From positions 1 through 57,304 of the forward strand of contig NZ_KE384142.1 of NCBI RefSeq assembly GCF_000424145.1: 57,304 bases of DNA, given 5' to 3'. The translations under genes and the position numbers were made by a program. The notes below the pieces were generated by a model. That model saw nothing but the letters and a program-made list of their open reading frames with translations. It made no database searches and had not been told where the DNA came from. Origin of the DNA: Butyrivibrio sp. AC2005 (GTDB lineage: Bacteria > Bacillota > Clostridia > Lachnospirales > Lachnospiraceae). Below are positions 16,917-24,579 of this stretch, one piece after another. Within the stretch, counting starts at the first letter, position 1. Each line of letters starts with the position of its first letter.

Positions 16917-17510
16917 ATGGGAAAGATATTTGAAATAATGGGCAGAAGCTCATGCGGTAAAGATACAATTTATAAGCACCTTCTTGAGAGGGGAAATGTT
17001 CCTCTTAATAAGGTAATAATATATACGACAAGGCCCATGCGCGAAAAAGAAAAGGACGGAGTTCAGTACTATTTCTGCAGCATAGAGCGTTATGAGAGCT
17101 TAAAGGCAGACCGAAAAATAATAGAGGAACGCACATATAATACCATGTATGGACCCTGGCATTATTTCACGGTTGATGACGGGCAGATCGATTTATCAAA
17201 GGGCAATTACCTTATCATCGGAACGGTTGAGATGTATGTTTCCATGCGTGATTACTTTGGAGAGGGAAATGTTGTTCCGCTCATGATAAGTGCTACTGAC
17301 GGAGCAATTATGCAAAGAGCCATGAAAAGGGAGCTTAAGCAGGAGGAGCCAAAGTATGACGAGATGTGCAGGCGCTTCCTTGCAGATAAAGCGGATTATG
17401 CAGATGAAAAGCTTGAGGCAGCAGGCATCACAAGGACTTTTGACAATAACGGAGAGCTTGAGGACTGCATAAAAGAAATTGAGAAATTTATCCTGGAAGA
17501 GACAAAGTAA
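16917..17510 (+). CDS. Guanylate kinase-like P-loop protein
   Basis: The 197-residue protein has an atypical P-loop GRSSCGKDT at residues 9-17 and the GMP-binding region of guanylate kinases (YTTRPMREKEKDGVQYYF, about 41-58), followed by a mobile lid-like segment. Guanylate kinases convert GMP + ATP to GDP + ADP. It may be the cell's Gmk or a paralogue: the P-loop has Asp where the usual motif has Ser/Thr. The gene occupies the place that thymidylate kinase has in B. subtilis. It is tightly coupled to the decarboxylase (1-nt gap) and followed by yaaR. Confidence 0.8.
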   Translation: MGKIFEIMGRSSCGKDTIYKHLLERGNVPLNKVIIYTTRPMREKEKDGVQYYFCSIERYESLKADRKIIEERTYNTMYGPWHYFTVDDGQIDLSKGNYLIIGTVEMYVSMRDYFGEGNVVPLMISATDGAIMQRAMKRELKQEEPKYDEMCRRFLADKADYADEKLEAAGITRTFDNNGELEDCIKEIEKFILEETK

Positions 17511-17551
17511 AAAAATGACTTTGCGCTTTCCACTCTTAAGCGAGGCTATTT

Positions 17552-17992
17552 ATGGATATCAGGATTGATAATGTTCAGCAAACAACACAGGTTCAACAGA
17601 CGCAGGCTCAGCAGGAGGTAAACGGTGACTTTAAGTTCACACTTACCAGCAAGATAGAGGATGCATCACTTGCCGAGCGCCTAAACCTCATGATGCAGGA
17701 TATTGTCCAGCAGGGAAAACAGATTTCCAAAAAGAATGATATCCGCGATATGCAGAGATACAGGATTTTAATAAAAGATTTTTTGAACGAGATAGTTACA
17801 AGATCCCATGCCTTTGCCAGAGAAAACTTTTTGGACAGAAGGGGAAGGCACAGGGTTTACGGCATAATAAGACTGATTGATGACAATCTTGATGAGCTGG
17901 CGCAGGAGCTCGTTAAGGATGAGAAGGATAATATAAATATCCTGGCAAAGATAGGACAGATTGAAGGACTTTTGCTGGATATTTTTACATAA
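17552..17992 (+). CDS. yaaR: YaaR family protein (DUF327)
   Basis: This 146-residue cytoplasmic protein has a Gln/Thr/Val-rich N-terminus (residues 8-25) and an all-helical body, including the conserved RHRVYGIIRLIDDNLDEL segment. The molecular function of YaaR is not established. The location directly before holB and ricT is the same as in B. subtilis and supports the call. GAGG lies 7 nt upstream of the ATG. Confidence 0.85.
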   Translation: MDIRIDNVQQTTQVQQTQAQQEVNGDFKFTLTSKIEDASLAERLNLMMQDIVQQGKQISKKNDIRDMQRYRILIKDFLNEIVTRSHAFARENFLDRRGRHRVYGIIRLIDDNLDELAQELVKDEKDNINILAKIGQIEGLLLDIFT

Positions 17993-18016
17993 TGTACAGG
18001 GGAGGAGCTGCCGCTC

Positions 18017-19048
18017 ATGGCGCGTTTTTCAGACATAATAGAGCAGGATCAGATAAAGGAGCACATGCAGAATGCTCTAAAAACAGACAAGATATCGCAC
18101 GCATATATAATCTCCGGTGACACCGGCAGCGGCAAAAAAATGATCGCGAATATATTTGCGGAGGCGATATTATGCGAGGATAAAAAAGATATAAATGGCT
18201 ACATAGAACCCTGCGAAGAGTGTCATTCCTGTAAACAGGCGCTTTCGGGTTCGCATCCTGACATAAGAATTGTGAGGCATGAGAAGCCAACATCCATCGG
18301 TGTTGATGAGATAAGGGTTCAGGTTTGTGACGATGTATATATAAAACCCTATTCGGATCACAAGATTTATATCATTCCGGATGGTGAGCTTATGACTCAG
18401 CAGGCCCAGAATGCTCTTCTCAAAACCCTTGAAGAGCCGCCTGCATATACAACAATAATAATACTTACTTCAAATATAGATGCATTTCTTCCGACCATAC
18501 TCAGTAGATGTATAGTTTTTCCCATAAAGTCAGTCAGGGACGACCTCATACAAAAATTCCTTATGGAAAAAAGAAAAATAGTCGATTACAAGGCAAGGCT
18601 TGCGGTTTCCTTTGCTCAGGGAAATGTGGGAAAGGCCATTCTTTTAACGGAGAATGAGAACTTTGAGAACTTAAAAAACGGAGCAATCGATCTGTTGGAG
18701 CGGCTTCCGAGGACCCAGGCGGGAGATATATCAGACAGGCTCCTTGCACTGCTGACTCCTGAGGATTCAAGTGAAAAGAAACCTGATGTGATAATGACGG
18801 GTGACTTTTTGGATATCCTTTTGTTTTACACGAGAGATCTTCTTGTCTACAAGGCGGAGAAGAGCGCGGATCACTTGATTTTCGCGGATAAACTGTCGTA
18901 TATTAGTAGTGTTACGGATAAATGTTCGTTTAAACAGATAGATAATATTTTAAACGCAATCGAGGGGGCGAGAGGCAGGATTCGAGCCAATGTTAACAGT
19001 ATGATGACTCTCGAGATGCTGATGCTTGATATAAAGGAGAATTTATAA
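18017..19048 (+). CDS. holB: DNA polymerase III subunit delta' (clamp loader)
   Basis: The product is a clamp-loader AAA+ subunit of 343 residues that helps place the beta clamp on DNA. It has the altered Walker A GDTGSGKK (residues 35-42, no Thr/Ser after GKK, as usual in delta'), a zinc-type cysteine cluster CEECHSC near residues 73-79, and the PDGELMTQQAQNALLKTLEEP block plus an SRC motif (LSRCIVF) used for ATP trans-activation. The ATG follows AGGAG. It lies 24 nt after yaaR and 3 nt before ricT. Confidence 0.95.
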   Translation: MARFSDIIEQDQIKEHMQNALKTDKISHAYIISGDTGSGKKMIANIFAEAILCEDKKDINGYIEPCEECHSCKQALSGSHPDIRIVRHEKPTSIGVDEIRVQVCDDVYIKPYSDHKIYIIPDGELMTQQAQNALLKTLEEPPAYTTIIILTSNIDAFLPTILSRCIVFPIKSVRDDLIQKFLMEKRKIVDYKARLAVSFAQGNVGKAILLTENENFENLKNGAIDLLERLPRTQAGDISDRLLALLTPEDSSEKKPDVIMTGDFLDILLFYTRDLLVYKAEKSADHLIFADKLSYISSVTDKCSFKQIDNILNAIEGARGRIRANVNSMMTLEMLMLDIKENL

Positions 19049-19051
19049 TAT

Positions 19052-20425
19052 ATGACCAGAGTTATCGGCGTAAGATTCAGAACGGCCGGCAAGATCTACT
19101 ATTTTGATCCGGGTAACTTTGATATAAAAAAGGGTGACCATGTAATCGTTGAGACAGCAAGGGGAGTTGAGTACGGCACAGTGCTCTCGGATCCTAAGGA
19201 CGTTGACGACGAAGAAGTGACAAAGCCTCTTAAGGCAGTACTTCGCATGGCTAATGACAAGGACAACGAGCAGGAAAAAAATAACAGAGCAAGAGAGAAG
19301 GAAGCCTTCAGAATCTGCAAGGAGAAGATCATCAAGCATGGTCTTGAGATGAAGCTTATTGATGCAGAGTATACCTTTGACAACAATAAGGTTCTGTTTT
19401 ATTTCACAGCTGATGGAAGAATTGACTTCAGAGACCTTGTTAAGGATCTGGCATCCGAGTTTAAGACAAGGATAGAACTCAGACAGATCGGTGTTCGAGA
19501 TGAGACCAAGATCATTGGCGGTTACGGCATATGCGGAAGACCGCTTTGCTGCCATTCGTATCTGTCGGATTTCATTCCTGTTTCAATAAAAATGGCCAAG
19601 GAGCAGAATCTGTCCCTTAATCCCACCAAGATATCCGGTGTGTGCGGAAGACTTATGTGCTGTCTCAAAAACGAAGAGGATGTATATGAGGAGCTCAACC
19701 GCAAGATGCCCGGAGTCGGAGATGTTGTAAGAACAAGTGATGATCTCGAGGGTGAGGTTGCAAGCGTAAATATTCTCAGACAGACAGTTCGTATCCTTGT
19801 GGATGTTGATGATGAGAAGGAAGTTCACGAGGCACATGTGGATGATCTTACACTTGTAAGGAAAAAGCAGAAGCATAAGCAGAACGCACCTAAGGAGAAG
19901 GATGCAGACGAAGAGGCTGCAAAGGCTCTTGAACAGCAGGACAAGGATCTGAATACTTCTGAAAAGCCTGCAAAGAATAATAATAAAAATAATCAGAACA
20001 GAAACAACCAGAATAAAGATAACCAGAACAGGGATAATCAAGGCAAAGATAATCAGGGCAAAGATAATCAGAGCAAGGACAATCAGAACAGGAATAAGCA
20101 GGGTAGAGAGAGCCAAAACAAAGACAACCAGAATAAAGACAATCTGAATAAGGATAGTCAGAATAAGGATAACCAGAACAAAGACAGCCAGAATAAGAAC
20201 AACCAGGATAATAAACAGGTTTCCGGGAATAATTCTGCAGGACAAAATAATGGCCAGAATGCACCTCAGCAGAACAAAGAAGAAGGCGGACAGGGTAATA
20301 AAGGCCAGAAGAATTTCGAAAAGAAGAATAACAGAAGAAAGAACTTCAATAAGAAGAACCACAACAATCGCGGACAGAACAACAACAAACCTAATCGCGG
20401 TGAGGAATCCAATGGAAAGAACTGA
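19052..20425 (+). CDS. ricT: PSP1-domain protein RicT/YaaT with a long low-complexity tail
   Basis: The first 275 or so residues are the RicT (YaaT) protein. In Bacillus it forms the Y-complex with YlbF and YmcA, carries iron-sulfur clusters and controls RNase Y. The cysteine motifs are present: YGICGRPLCC and GVCGRLMCC (about residues 160-205). The last 180 or so residues form an N/Q/K/D/R-rich tail built from irregular repeats such as NKDNQ, absent from B. subtilis RicT (275 residues). The tail is probably disordered. The gene begins 3 nt after holB and its 3' end overlaps trmN6 by 14 nt. Confidence 0.92.
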   Translation: MTRVIGVRFRTAGKIYYFDPGNFDIKKGDHVIVETARGVEYGTVLSDPKDVDDEEVTKPLKAVLRMANDKDNEQEKNNRAREKEAFRICKEKIIKHGLEMKLIDAEYTFDNNKVLFYFTADGRIDFRDLVKDLASEFKTRIELRQIGVRDETKIIGGYGICGRPLCCHSYLSDFIPVSIKMAKEQNLSLNPTKISGVCGRLMCCLKNEEDVYEELNRKMPGVGDVVRTSDDLEGEVASVNILRQTVRILVDVDDEKEVHEAHVDDLTLVRKKQKHKQNAPKEKDADEEAAKALEQQDKDLNTSEKPAKNNNKNNQNRNNQNKDNQNRDNQGKDNQGKDNQSKDNQNRNKQGRESQNKDNQNKDNLNKDSQNKDNQNKDSQNKNNQDNKQVSGNNSAGQNNGQNAPQQNKEEGGQGNKGQKNFEKKNNRRKNFNKKNHNNRGQNNNKPNRGEESNGKN

Positions 20426-21167
20426 AGATAAAGAGCATCTCCTTAAGGAAGGAGAAAGACTGGATGATCTTCAGAGAAACGGCTTGATGATCATTCAGGA
20501 TCCCGACAGGTTCTGCTTTGGAATGGATGCTGTTCTGCTATCGGGGTTTGCCACTGCGGCAGCAGGTGACAGGGTGCTTGACCTTGGAACCGGAACCGGT
20601 ATCATTCCACTGCTGATGTCTGCAAAGACAAAGGCAGAGCATCTTGTGGGACTTGAAATTCAAAAGGATAGTGCGGATATGGCTATGCGAAGCGTTTTGT
20701 ACAACAATCTTACAGAGCGTGTCAGCATAGTGGAAGGTGATATAAAAGAGGCGGAGAGATTATTTGAACCTGCCTCTTTTGACGTTGTAACAACAAATCC
20801 GCCATATATGATAAAAGGTCATGGACTCACTAACCCGGACAGTCCCAAGGCAATAGCAAGACACGAAGTGCTGTGTGACCTGGAGGATGTTCTGAGAGCT
20901 GCAAAGATCATGCTTCATCCCGGTGGGAAATTTTACATGGTACACAGACCCTTCAGGCTGGCAGAGATTTTTGAGTGCATGCACAAAAACAGACTGGAAC
21001 CAAAAAGAATAAGAATGGTTCATCCATATATTGATAAGGAACCCAGCATGGTTTTGATAGAAGGTGCAAGGGACGGGAAACCCAGATTATCCGTTGAACC
21101 GCCGCTCATTATTTATGAAAAGCCCGGACAGTACAGCCGGGAAATAAAGGAGAATTATGGCTTCTAA
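20412..21167 (+). CDS. trmN6: tRNA1(Val) (adenine(37)-N6)-methyltransferase-like protein
   Basis: This SAM-dependent methyltransferase of 251 residues has the SAM-binding motif DLGTGTGIIPLL and the N6-adenine catalytic motif NPPYM. It corresponds to YabB/YfiC, which methylates A37 of tRNA1-Val. The start at 20412 has GAGG 6-7 nt upstream; a longer open frame runs back through the ricT repeats in another reading frame and is discarded. It overlaps ricT by 14 nt and rsmI by 11 nt, so translation is probably coupled. Confidence 0.92.
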   Translation: MERTEDKEHLLKEGERLDDLQRNGLMIIQDPDRFCFGMDAVLLSGFATAAAGDRVLDLGTGTGIIPLLMSAKTKAEHLVGLEIQKDSADMAMRSVLYNNLTERVSIVEGDIKEAERLFEPASFDVVTTNPPYMIKGHGLTNPDSPKAIARHEVLCDLEDVLRAAKIMLHPGGKFYMVHRPFRLAEIFECMHKNRLEPKRIRMVHPYIDKEPSMVLIEGARDGKPRLSVEPPLIIYEKPGQYSREIKENYGF

Positions 21168-22026
21168 CACACAGGGAATGCTGTATCTATGCGCAACACC
21201 GATAGGAAACCTTAATGACATCACTGCAAGGGTTCTCGAGACTCTTCAGAAAGTAGACATCATTGCTGCCGAGGATACCAGAAATAGTATAAAGCTGCTG
21301 AATCACTTCGACATTCATACGGAGATGACAAGCTATCACGAATACAATAAGGTTGAGAAGGCTGAGTACCTTATAAAGCTTATGCAGGAGGGAAAGGATA
21401 TAGCACTTATAACCGATGCCGGAACACCTGCCATTTCCGATCCCGGAGAGGTCCTTGTAAGGATGTGTCATGAAGCAGGGGTTACCGTGACGTCCCTCCC
21501 GGGACCTGCAGCATGCATAACAGCTCTTACCTTGTCAGGACTTAATACCAGGAGATTTGTATTCGAAGGCTTTTTACCTGGACTGGATGATAAAAAGGAA
21601 AGAAGACGTATACTGGAGCAGCTTCAAAACGAGCACAGAACGATAATAATGTATGAGGCACCGCATCATCTTAAGGGAACTCTCAAGGATTTAAGGGAGG
21701 CTCTGGGAGAGCGAAAGCTTTCCATATGCAGAGAGCTCACAAAGAAATTTGAGGAAGTGATGCCAACGACACTGGACGGAGCTATAGCTTATTATGAGGA
21801 AAATGAACCAAGAGGGGAGTATGTTCTCGTAATAGAAGGTGTCAGCCTGGAAGAACTTGACAGACAGAAGCAGGAAGAGTGGACTAAGATGAGTCTTGAG
21901 GATCACATGGCTTACTATGAAAACAGCGGAATGAGCCATAAGGACGCTATGAAACAGGTTGCTTCCGACAGAGGAGTTGGGAAAAGAGAGATTTATCAGG
22001 CACTTTTGGAAAAGACCGGAAAATAA
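21157..22026 (+). CDS. rsmI: 16S rRNA (cytidine(1402)-2'-O)-methyltransferase
   Basis: RsmI 2'-O-methylates C1402 in the decoding centre of 16S rRNA using SAM. The 289-residue protein has the diagnostic YLCATPIGNLNDIT start, AAEDTRN, the ITDAGTPAISDPG block and SLPGPAACITAL. Length is normal. The gene overlaps trmN6 by 11 nt. In B. subtilis the orthologue (yabC) also follows yabB closely. Confidence 0.97.
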   Translation: MASNTQGMLYLCATPIGNLNDITARVLETLQKVDIIAAEDTRNSIKLLNHFDIHTEMTSYHEYNKVEKAEYLIKLMQEGKDIALITDAGTPAISDPGEVLVRMCHEAGVTVTSLPGPAACITALTLSGLNTRRFVFEGFLPGLDDKKERRRILEQLQNEHRTIIMYEAPHHLKGTLKDLREALGERKLSICRELTKKFEEVMPTTLDGAIAYYEENEPRGEYVLVIEGVSLEELDRQKQEEWTKMSLEDHMAYYENSGMSHKDAMKQVASDRGVGKREIYQALLEKTGK

Positions 22027-22048
22027 ATAATTGGGGAATTACCATAGA

Positions 22049-22495
22049 ATGTTAGAGAACAATTTAATGATTTTGGCAGCAGTTGCAGGACTTTTATTTA
22101 TCGTGCTGCTGGCAGTAGTTATCATACTGCGTATCCGAAGCAGAAGACCCCTCCCTATGGATGAACTGGAGGGACATGAATTCGAGTATTACTGCGCAGA
22201 TCTGCTAAAAGAGCATGGGTTTACGGATGTTGAGGTCACAAGGGGAAGCGGAGATTTCGGAGCGGACATCCTTGCTGAAAAGGACGGAGTAAGCTATGCA
22301 ATCCAGTGCAAATGCTATGATAAGCCCATAGGAGTAAAGGCAGTCCAGGAGATATACGCGGGAAGAGATTACTACGACTGTATGGTAGGAGCTGTGATGA
22401 CAAACCAGCACTTTACAGAACCTGCTGTGGAACTCGCAAAAAAATTAAAGATATTGCTATGGGACAGAGAGTATATAGACAGTATGGAAACTTAA
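22049..22495 (+). CDS. Membrane-anchored Mrr-type restriction endonuclease-like protein
   Basis: The 148-residue protein has one N-terminal TM helix (about residues 4-28) followed by an Mrr_cat-like PD-(D/E)XK domain: LEGHEFEYYCADLL, the GSGDFGADI motif with catalytic Asp, then IQCKCY giving the QxK variant typical of Mrr. The nuclease residues look intact. Membrane-tethered Mrr-like proteins are frequent in Firmicutes, with unproven roles. The ATG at 22049 is preferred over an in-frame TTG at 22031; the ribosome site (GGGG) is weak. It is the last gene of the operon and is followed by a strong terminator. Confidence 0.8.
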   Translation: MLENNLMILAAVAGLLFIVLLAVVIILRIRSRRPLPMDELEGHEFEYYCADLLKEHGFTDVEVTRGSGDFGADILAEKDGVSYAIQCKCYDKPIGVKAVQEIYAGRDYYDCMVGAVMTNQHFTEPAVELAKKLKILLWDREYIDSMET

Positions 22496-22498
22496 AGA

Positions 22499-22530
22499 GC
22501 CGCCGGAAAAAAACCGGCGGCTTCTTTTTT
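22499..22530 (+). terminator. Terminator of the yaaR-rsmI operon
   Basis: A perfect 8-bp GC-rich stem GCCGCCGG/CCGGCGGC with an A7 loop is followed by TTCTTTTTT. Confidence 0.95.
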
Positions 22531-22593
22531 CGAACTATTCATAGTTACAAATCCGATAATTAAGTTGTTTGTTTTCCTAATTACCTAATAATA

Positions 22594-23151
22594 TTACCAT
22601 CCAAGGCAATCTTTGTATGTCTCTTCTGTTCCGGCTGCGATCGTGCCACCCTGGAAGAGATAAATATGGTTATCGGAAGCATTGAGATTAAGAGCAATCT
22701 GTCTGTCGTTAATTTTCTCAACGGGAAGAGTATTGAACTTTTCGCCATGCATTGAAACAGCAATAAGATTAGCAGGCATATCAAAACCATCCTTAACATG
22801 TAAAACTACTCTGCCACCGGGAATAAGGGGCGGAAGCTTAACGCCAAAAGCACAAACGATTGTTGCGCCATGTGTATTGGCGATAGATTGAGCTGTACGT
22901 GTATAACGGGGATCTACATGGAACAGATCTGCTGTCATTCCGGATTTCTCCTGGCCTTCAATAGTGCAATCACCAACACCTGAAGATACAGGAACGAAAT
23001 CATTGGTCTCAAGCCAGAGTCCACTAAGAACTGCATTGTTTGTGTACTCACCGGGAATAATTCTGCCGGGGGTCATGGGAGCTGCGCATACGGAAACAGA
23101 CATAGCGCAAAACATAACTGCTGCTAAAGCGAAAGAAACAATTTTCTTCAT
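22594..23151 (-). CDS. Secreted protein of unknown function
   Basis: I do not recognise this 185-residue protein. It starts with a classical Sec signal peptide (MKKIVSFALAAVMFCAMSVS..., cleavage likely after CAA near residue 24), so the mature part is extracellular. The mature sequence has two cysteines near residues 62 and 100, a short LPPLIPGGRVVL segment and a C-terminal WxxDCLGW-like end (YKDCLGW). No TM anchor, lipobox or catalytic motif was seen. AAGGAGGG gives a strong ribosome site. It stands alone, convergent with the operon to its left and divergent from araR. Confidence 0.75.
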   Translation of the reverse strand: MKKIVSFALAAVMFCAMSVSVCAAPMTPGRIIPGEYTNNAVLSGLWLETNDFVPVSSGVGDCTIEGQEKSGMTADLFHVDPRYTRTAQSIANTHGATIVCAFGVKLPPLIPGGRVVLHVKDGFDMPANLIAVSMHGEKFNTLPVEKINDRQIALNLNASDNHIYLFQGGTIAAGTEETYKDCLGW

Positions 23152-23318
23152 CTAAATTCCCTCCTTAATACGATTAAGTTTCGGATGTAACTACGTTACT
23201 GCCATACATCATAGCGTATAGTCATAAATTAGTGATTTATTTAGTATAAATTTTTTCTAAAAAAGGCAGGCATTAAAACGGATTCCACAATATTTGAATC
23301 GGATTTAAATGTATCAAC

Positions 23319-23332
23319 TTGTACATATACAA
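23319..23332. promoter_or_regulatory. Candidate AraR operator (TTGTACATATACAA)
   Basis: A TTGTA-N4-TACAA inverted repeat lies upstream of the araR promoter. Bacillus AraR sites are TTGTA-N2-TACAA, so the spacing differs by 2 bp. A second half-like copy lies 24 bp further at 23343. Confidence 0.5.
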
Positions 23333-23342
23333 CTTTGAAATC

Positions 23343-23352
23343 TTGTACATAA
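23343..23352. promoter_or_regulatory. Second candidate AraR site (TTGTACATAA)
   Basis: It repeats the first nine bases of the site at 23319 exactly, with a 24-bp period, about two helical turns plus a little. The downstream half is degenerate. Confidence 0.4.
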
Positions 23353-23369
23353 TCACAAGAGAAAATGTA

Positions 23370-23398
23370 TTGACCTGACCAGCCAGGATGGTTATGAT
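23370..23398 (+). promoter_or_regulatory. Promoter of araR / pentose block
   Basis: The -35 TTGACC (23370-23375) and -10 TATGAT (23393-23398) are separated by exactly 17 nt. Candidate AraR sites lie just upstream and an inverted repeat just downstream. Confidence 0.7.
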
Positions 23399-23403
23399 TT
23401 TTA

Positions 23404-23424
23404 GGTAATCACTTGGTGATTGCC
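23404..23424 (+). promoter_or_regulatory. Leader inverted repeat abutting the araR ribosome site
   Basis: A 9-bp stem (AATCAC/GTGATT core, extended by GGT/GCC with one wobble) with loop TTG begins 6 nt after the -10 box and ends immediately before GGAGG at 23425. It may be an operator or a leader hairpin affecting translation or mRNA stability. Confidence 0.5.
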
Positions 23425-23435
23425 GGAGGTAAAAC

Positions 23436-24536
23436 GTGGCGAAATATCAGGAGGTCGTCGACTGGATTCAAAAGCAGGTCAGCAGCGGTAAGCTGAGGCC
23501 CGGAAGTAAGATCCCGTCTGAGAATGATCTGTGCATACAATTTAATATAAGCAGGCAGACCGCAAGACATGCCATAGGGATACTTGTACAGGAAGGAATT
23601 CTCACAGCTGAGCGCGGAAGCGGAACCTACGTCACCGACGAGAGGGTAAGGAGCGGTGAGAGAAACAGGATAGCTGTAATAACAACTTATGTTGACAGTT
23701 ATATCTTTCCTAAGACAATTCAAGGGATTGAGAACAAATTAAGAGAACTTGGATATTCCGTACAACTTTTTTTCACAAACAACTCATCAGTAAGAGAGAG
23801 GGAGATTCTCTCGGAGATAATCGATAAGGATGAGGTTGCAGGAATAATACTTGAGCCTACGAGAAGCGCACTTCCAAATCCGAATACGGATCTTCTGTCT
23901 GAGATTTCGGAGATGAATATCCCTATTCTTTTTATGAACAGTTATTATCCTGAGATTTCAGGGGGATGGACTCGGGGAACGCAGAGTGGACGAGGGATTC
24001 CGCATGTATCCATGAATGATAAAAAGAGTGCATATAAAGCTGTTAAAAGTCTCATGAAATGCGGACACAGCAAGATTGGCTGCGTACTCAAGATGGATGA
24101 CAGACAGGGACTTGACAGATACAGCGGCTATCAGGAGGCAATTTCGGAAAAGGGACTTGCACCGGAGGATTCAAGGATAATATGGCTTGATACAGAGGAT
24201 CTTAAAAAACAGGAGCATATCCGGGATAAGATACGAGACAGACTATCCGGATGCACAGCTGTTTTCTGCTATAACGATGAAGTTGCGGCTATGGTAATGC
24301 AGATTCTTGAAGAGGATGGAAGAAAAGTACCTGATGACATCTCTCTTGTCAGTATGGATGATTCGGATCTGGCCAAGCTTACAAGACCGCCGATAGATTC
24401 GATTCCTCATCCAAAGGAGAAGCTTGGAGAGAGAGCTGCGGAGAATCTTGTAAGGCTGATACACCATCCGGGATTTTCAGCTACCTATGAATTTGAGGAA
24501 GATATCACGGTACGAGGATCAGTCAGAACAATTTAG
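23436..24536 (+). CDS. araR: AraR-type arabinose repressor (GntR HTH fused to LacI-like domain)
   Basis: The 366-residue protein has a GntR-type winged helix at about residues 1-70 (KLRPGSKIPSENDLCIQFNISRQTARHAI ... ERGSGTYV) joined to a LacI/RbsB-like sugar-binding domain. This hybrid layout is specific to AraR. The start is GTG, 6 nt after GGAGG. It precedes a kinase, AraD and transketolase genes, which it presumably represses in the absence of L-arabinose; the effector is inferred from the family. Candidate operators lie at 23319 and 23343, so it would also repress itself. Confidence 0.9.
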   Translation: MAKYQEVVDWIQKQVSSGKLRPGSKIPSENDLCIQFNISRQTARHAIGILVQEGILTAERGSGTYVTDERVRSGERNRIAVITTYVDSYIFPKTIQGIENKLRELGYSVQLFFTNNSSVREREILSEIIDKDEVAGIILEPTRSALPNPNTDLLSEISEMNIPILFMNSYYPEISGGWTRGTQSGRGIPHVSMNDKKSAYKAVKSLMKCGHSKIGCVLKMDDRQGLDRYSGYQEAISEKGLAPEDSRIIWLDTEDLKKQEHIRDKIRDRLSGCTAVFCYNDEVAAMVMQILEEDGRKVPDDISLVSMDDSDLAKLTRPPIDSIPHPKEKLGERAAENLVRLIHHPGFSATYEFEEDITVRGSVRTI

Positions 24537-24579
24537 AAATTTTTAGATAAAAAATATATATGGGTAAAGGAGAAGAAGT

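Noticed and set aside
19583..20362. 259-codon and other minus-strand frames opposite ricT
   Set aside because: They are antisense products of the N/Q/K/D-rich repeats, giving V/L/I-rich translations without a start signal.
20250..20411. Longer trmN6 start inside ricT
   Set aside because: The extra 54 codons translate the ricT repeat in another frame (Arg/Thr-rich) and lack a ribosome site; the ATG at 20412 has GAGG.
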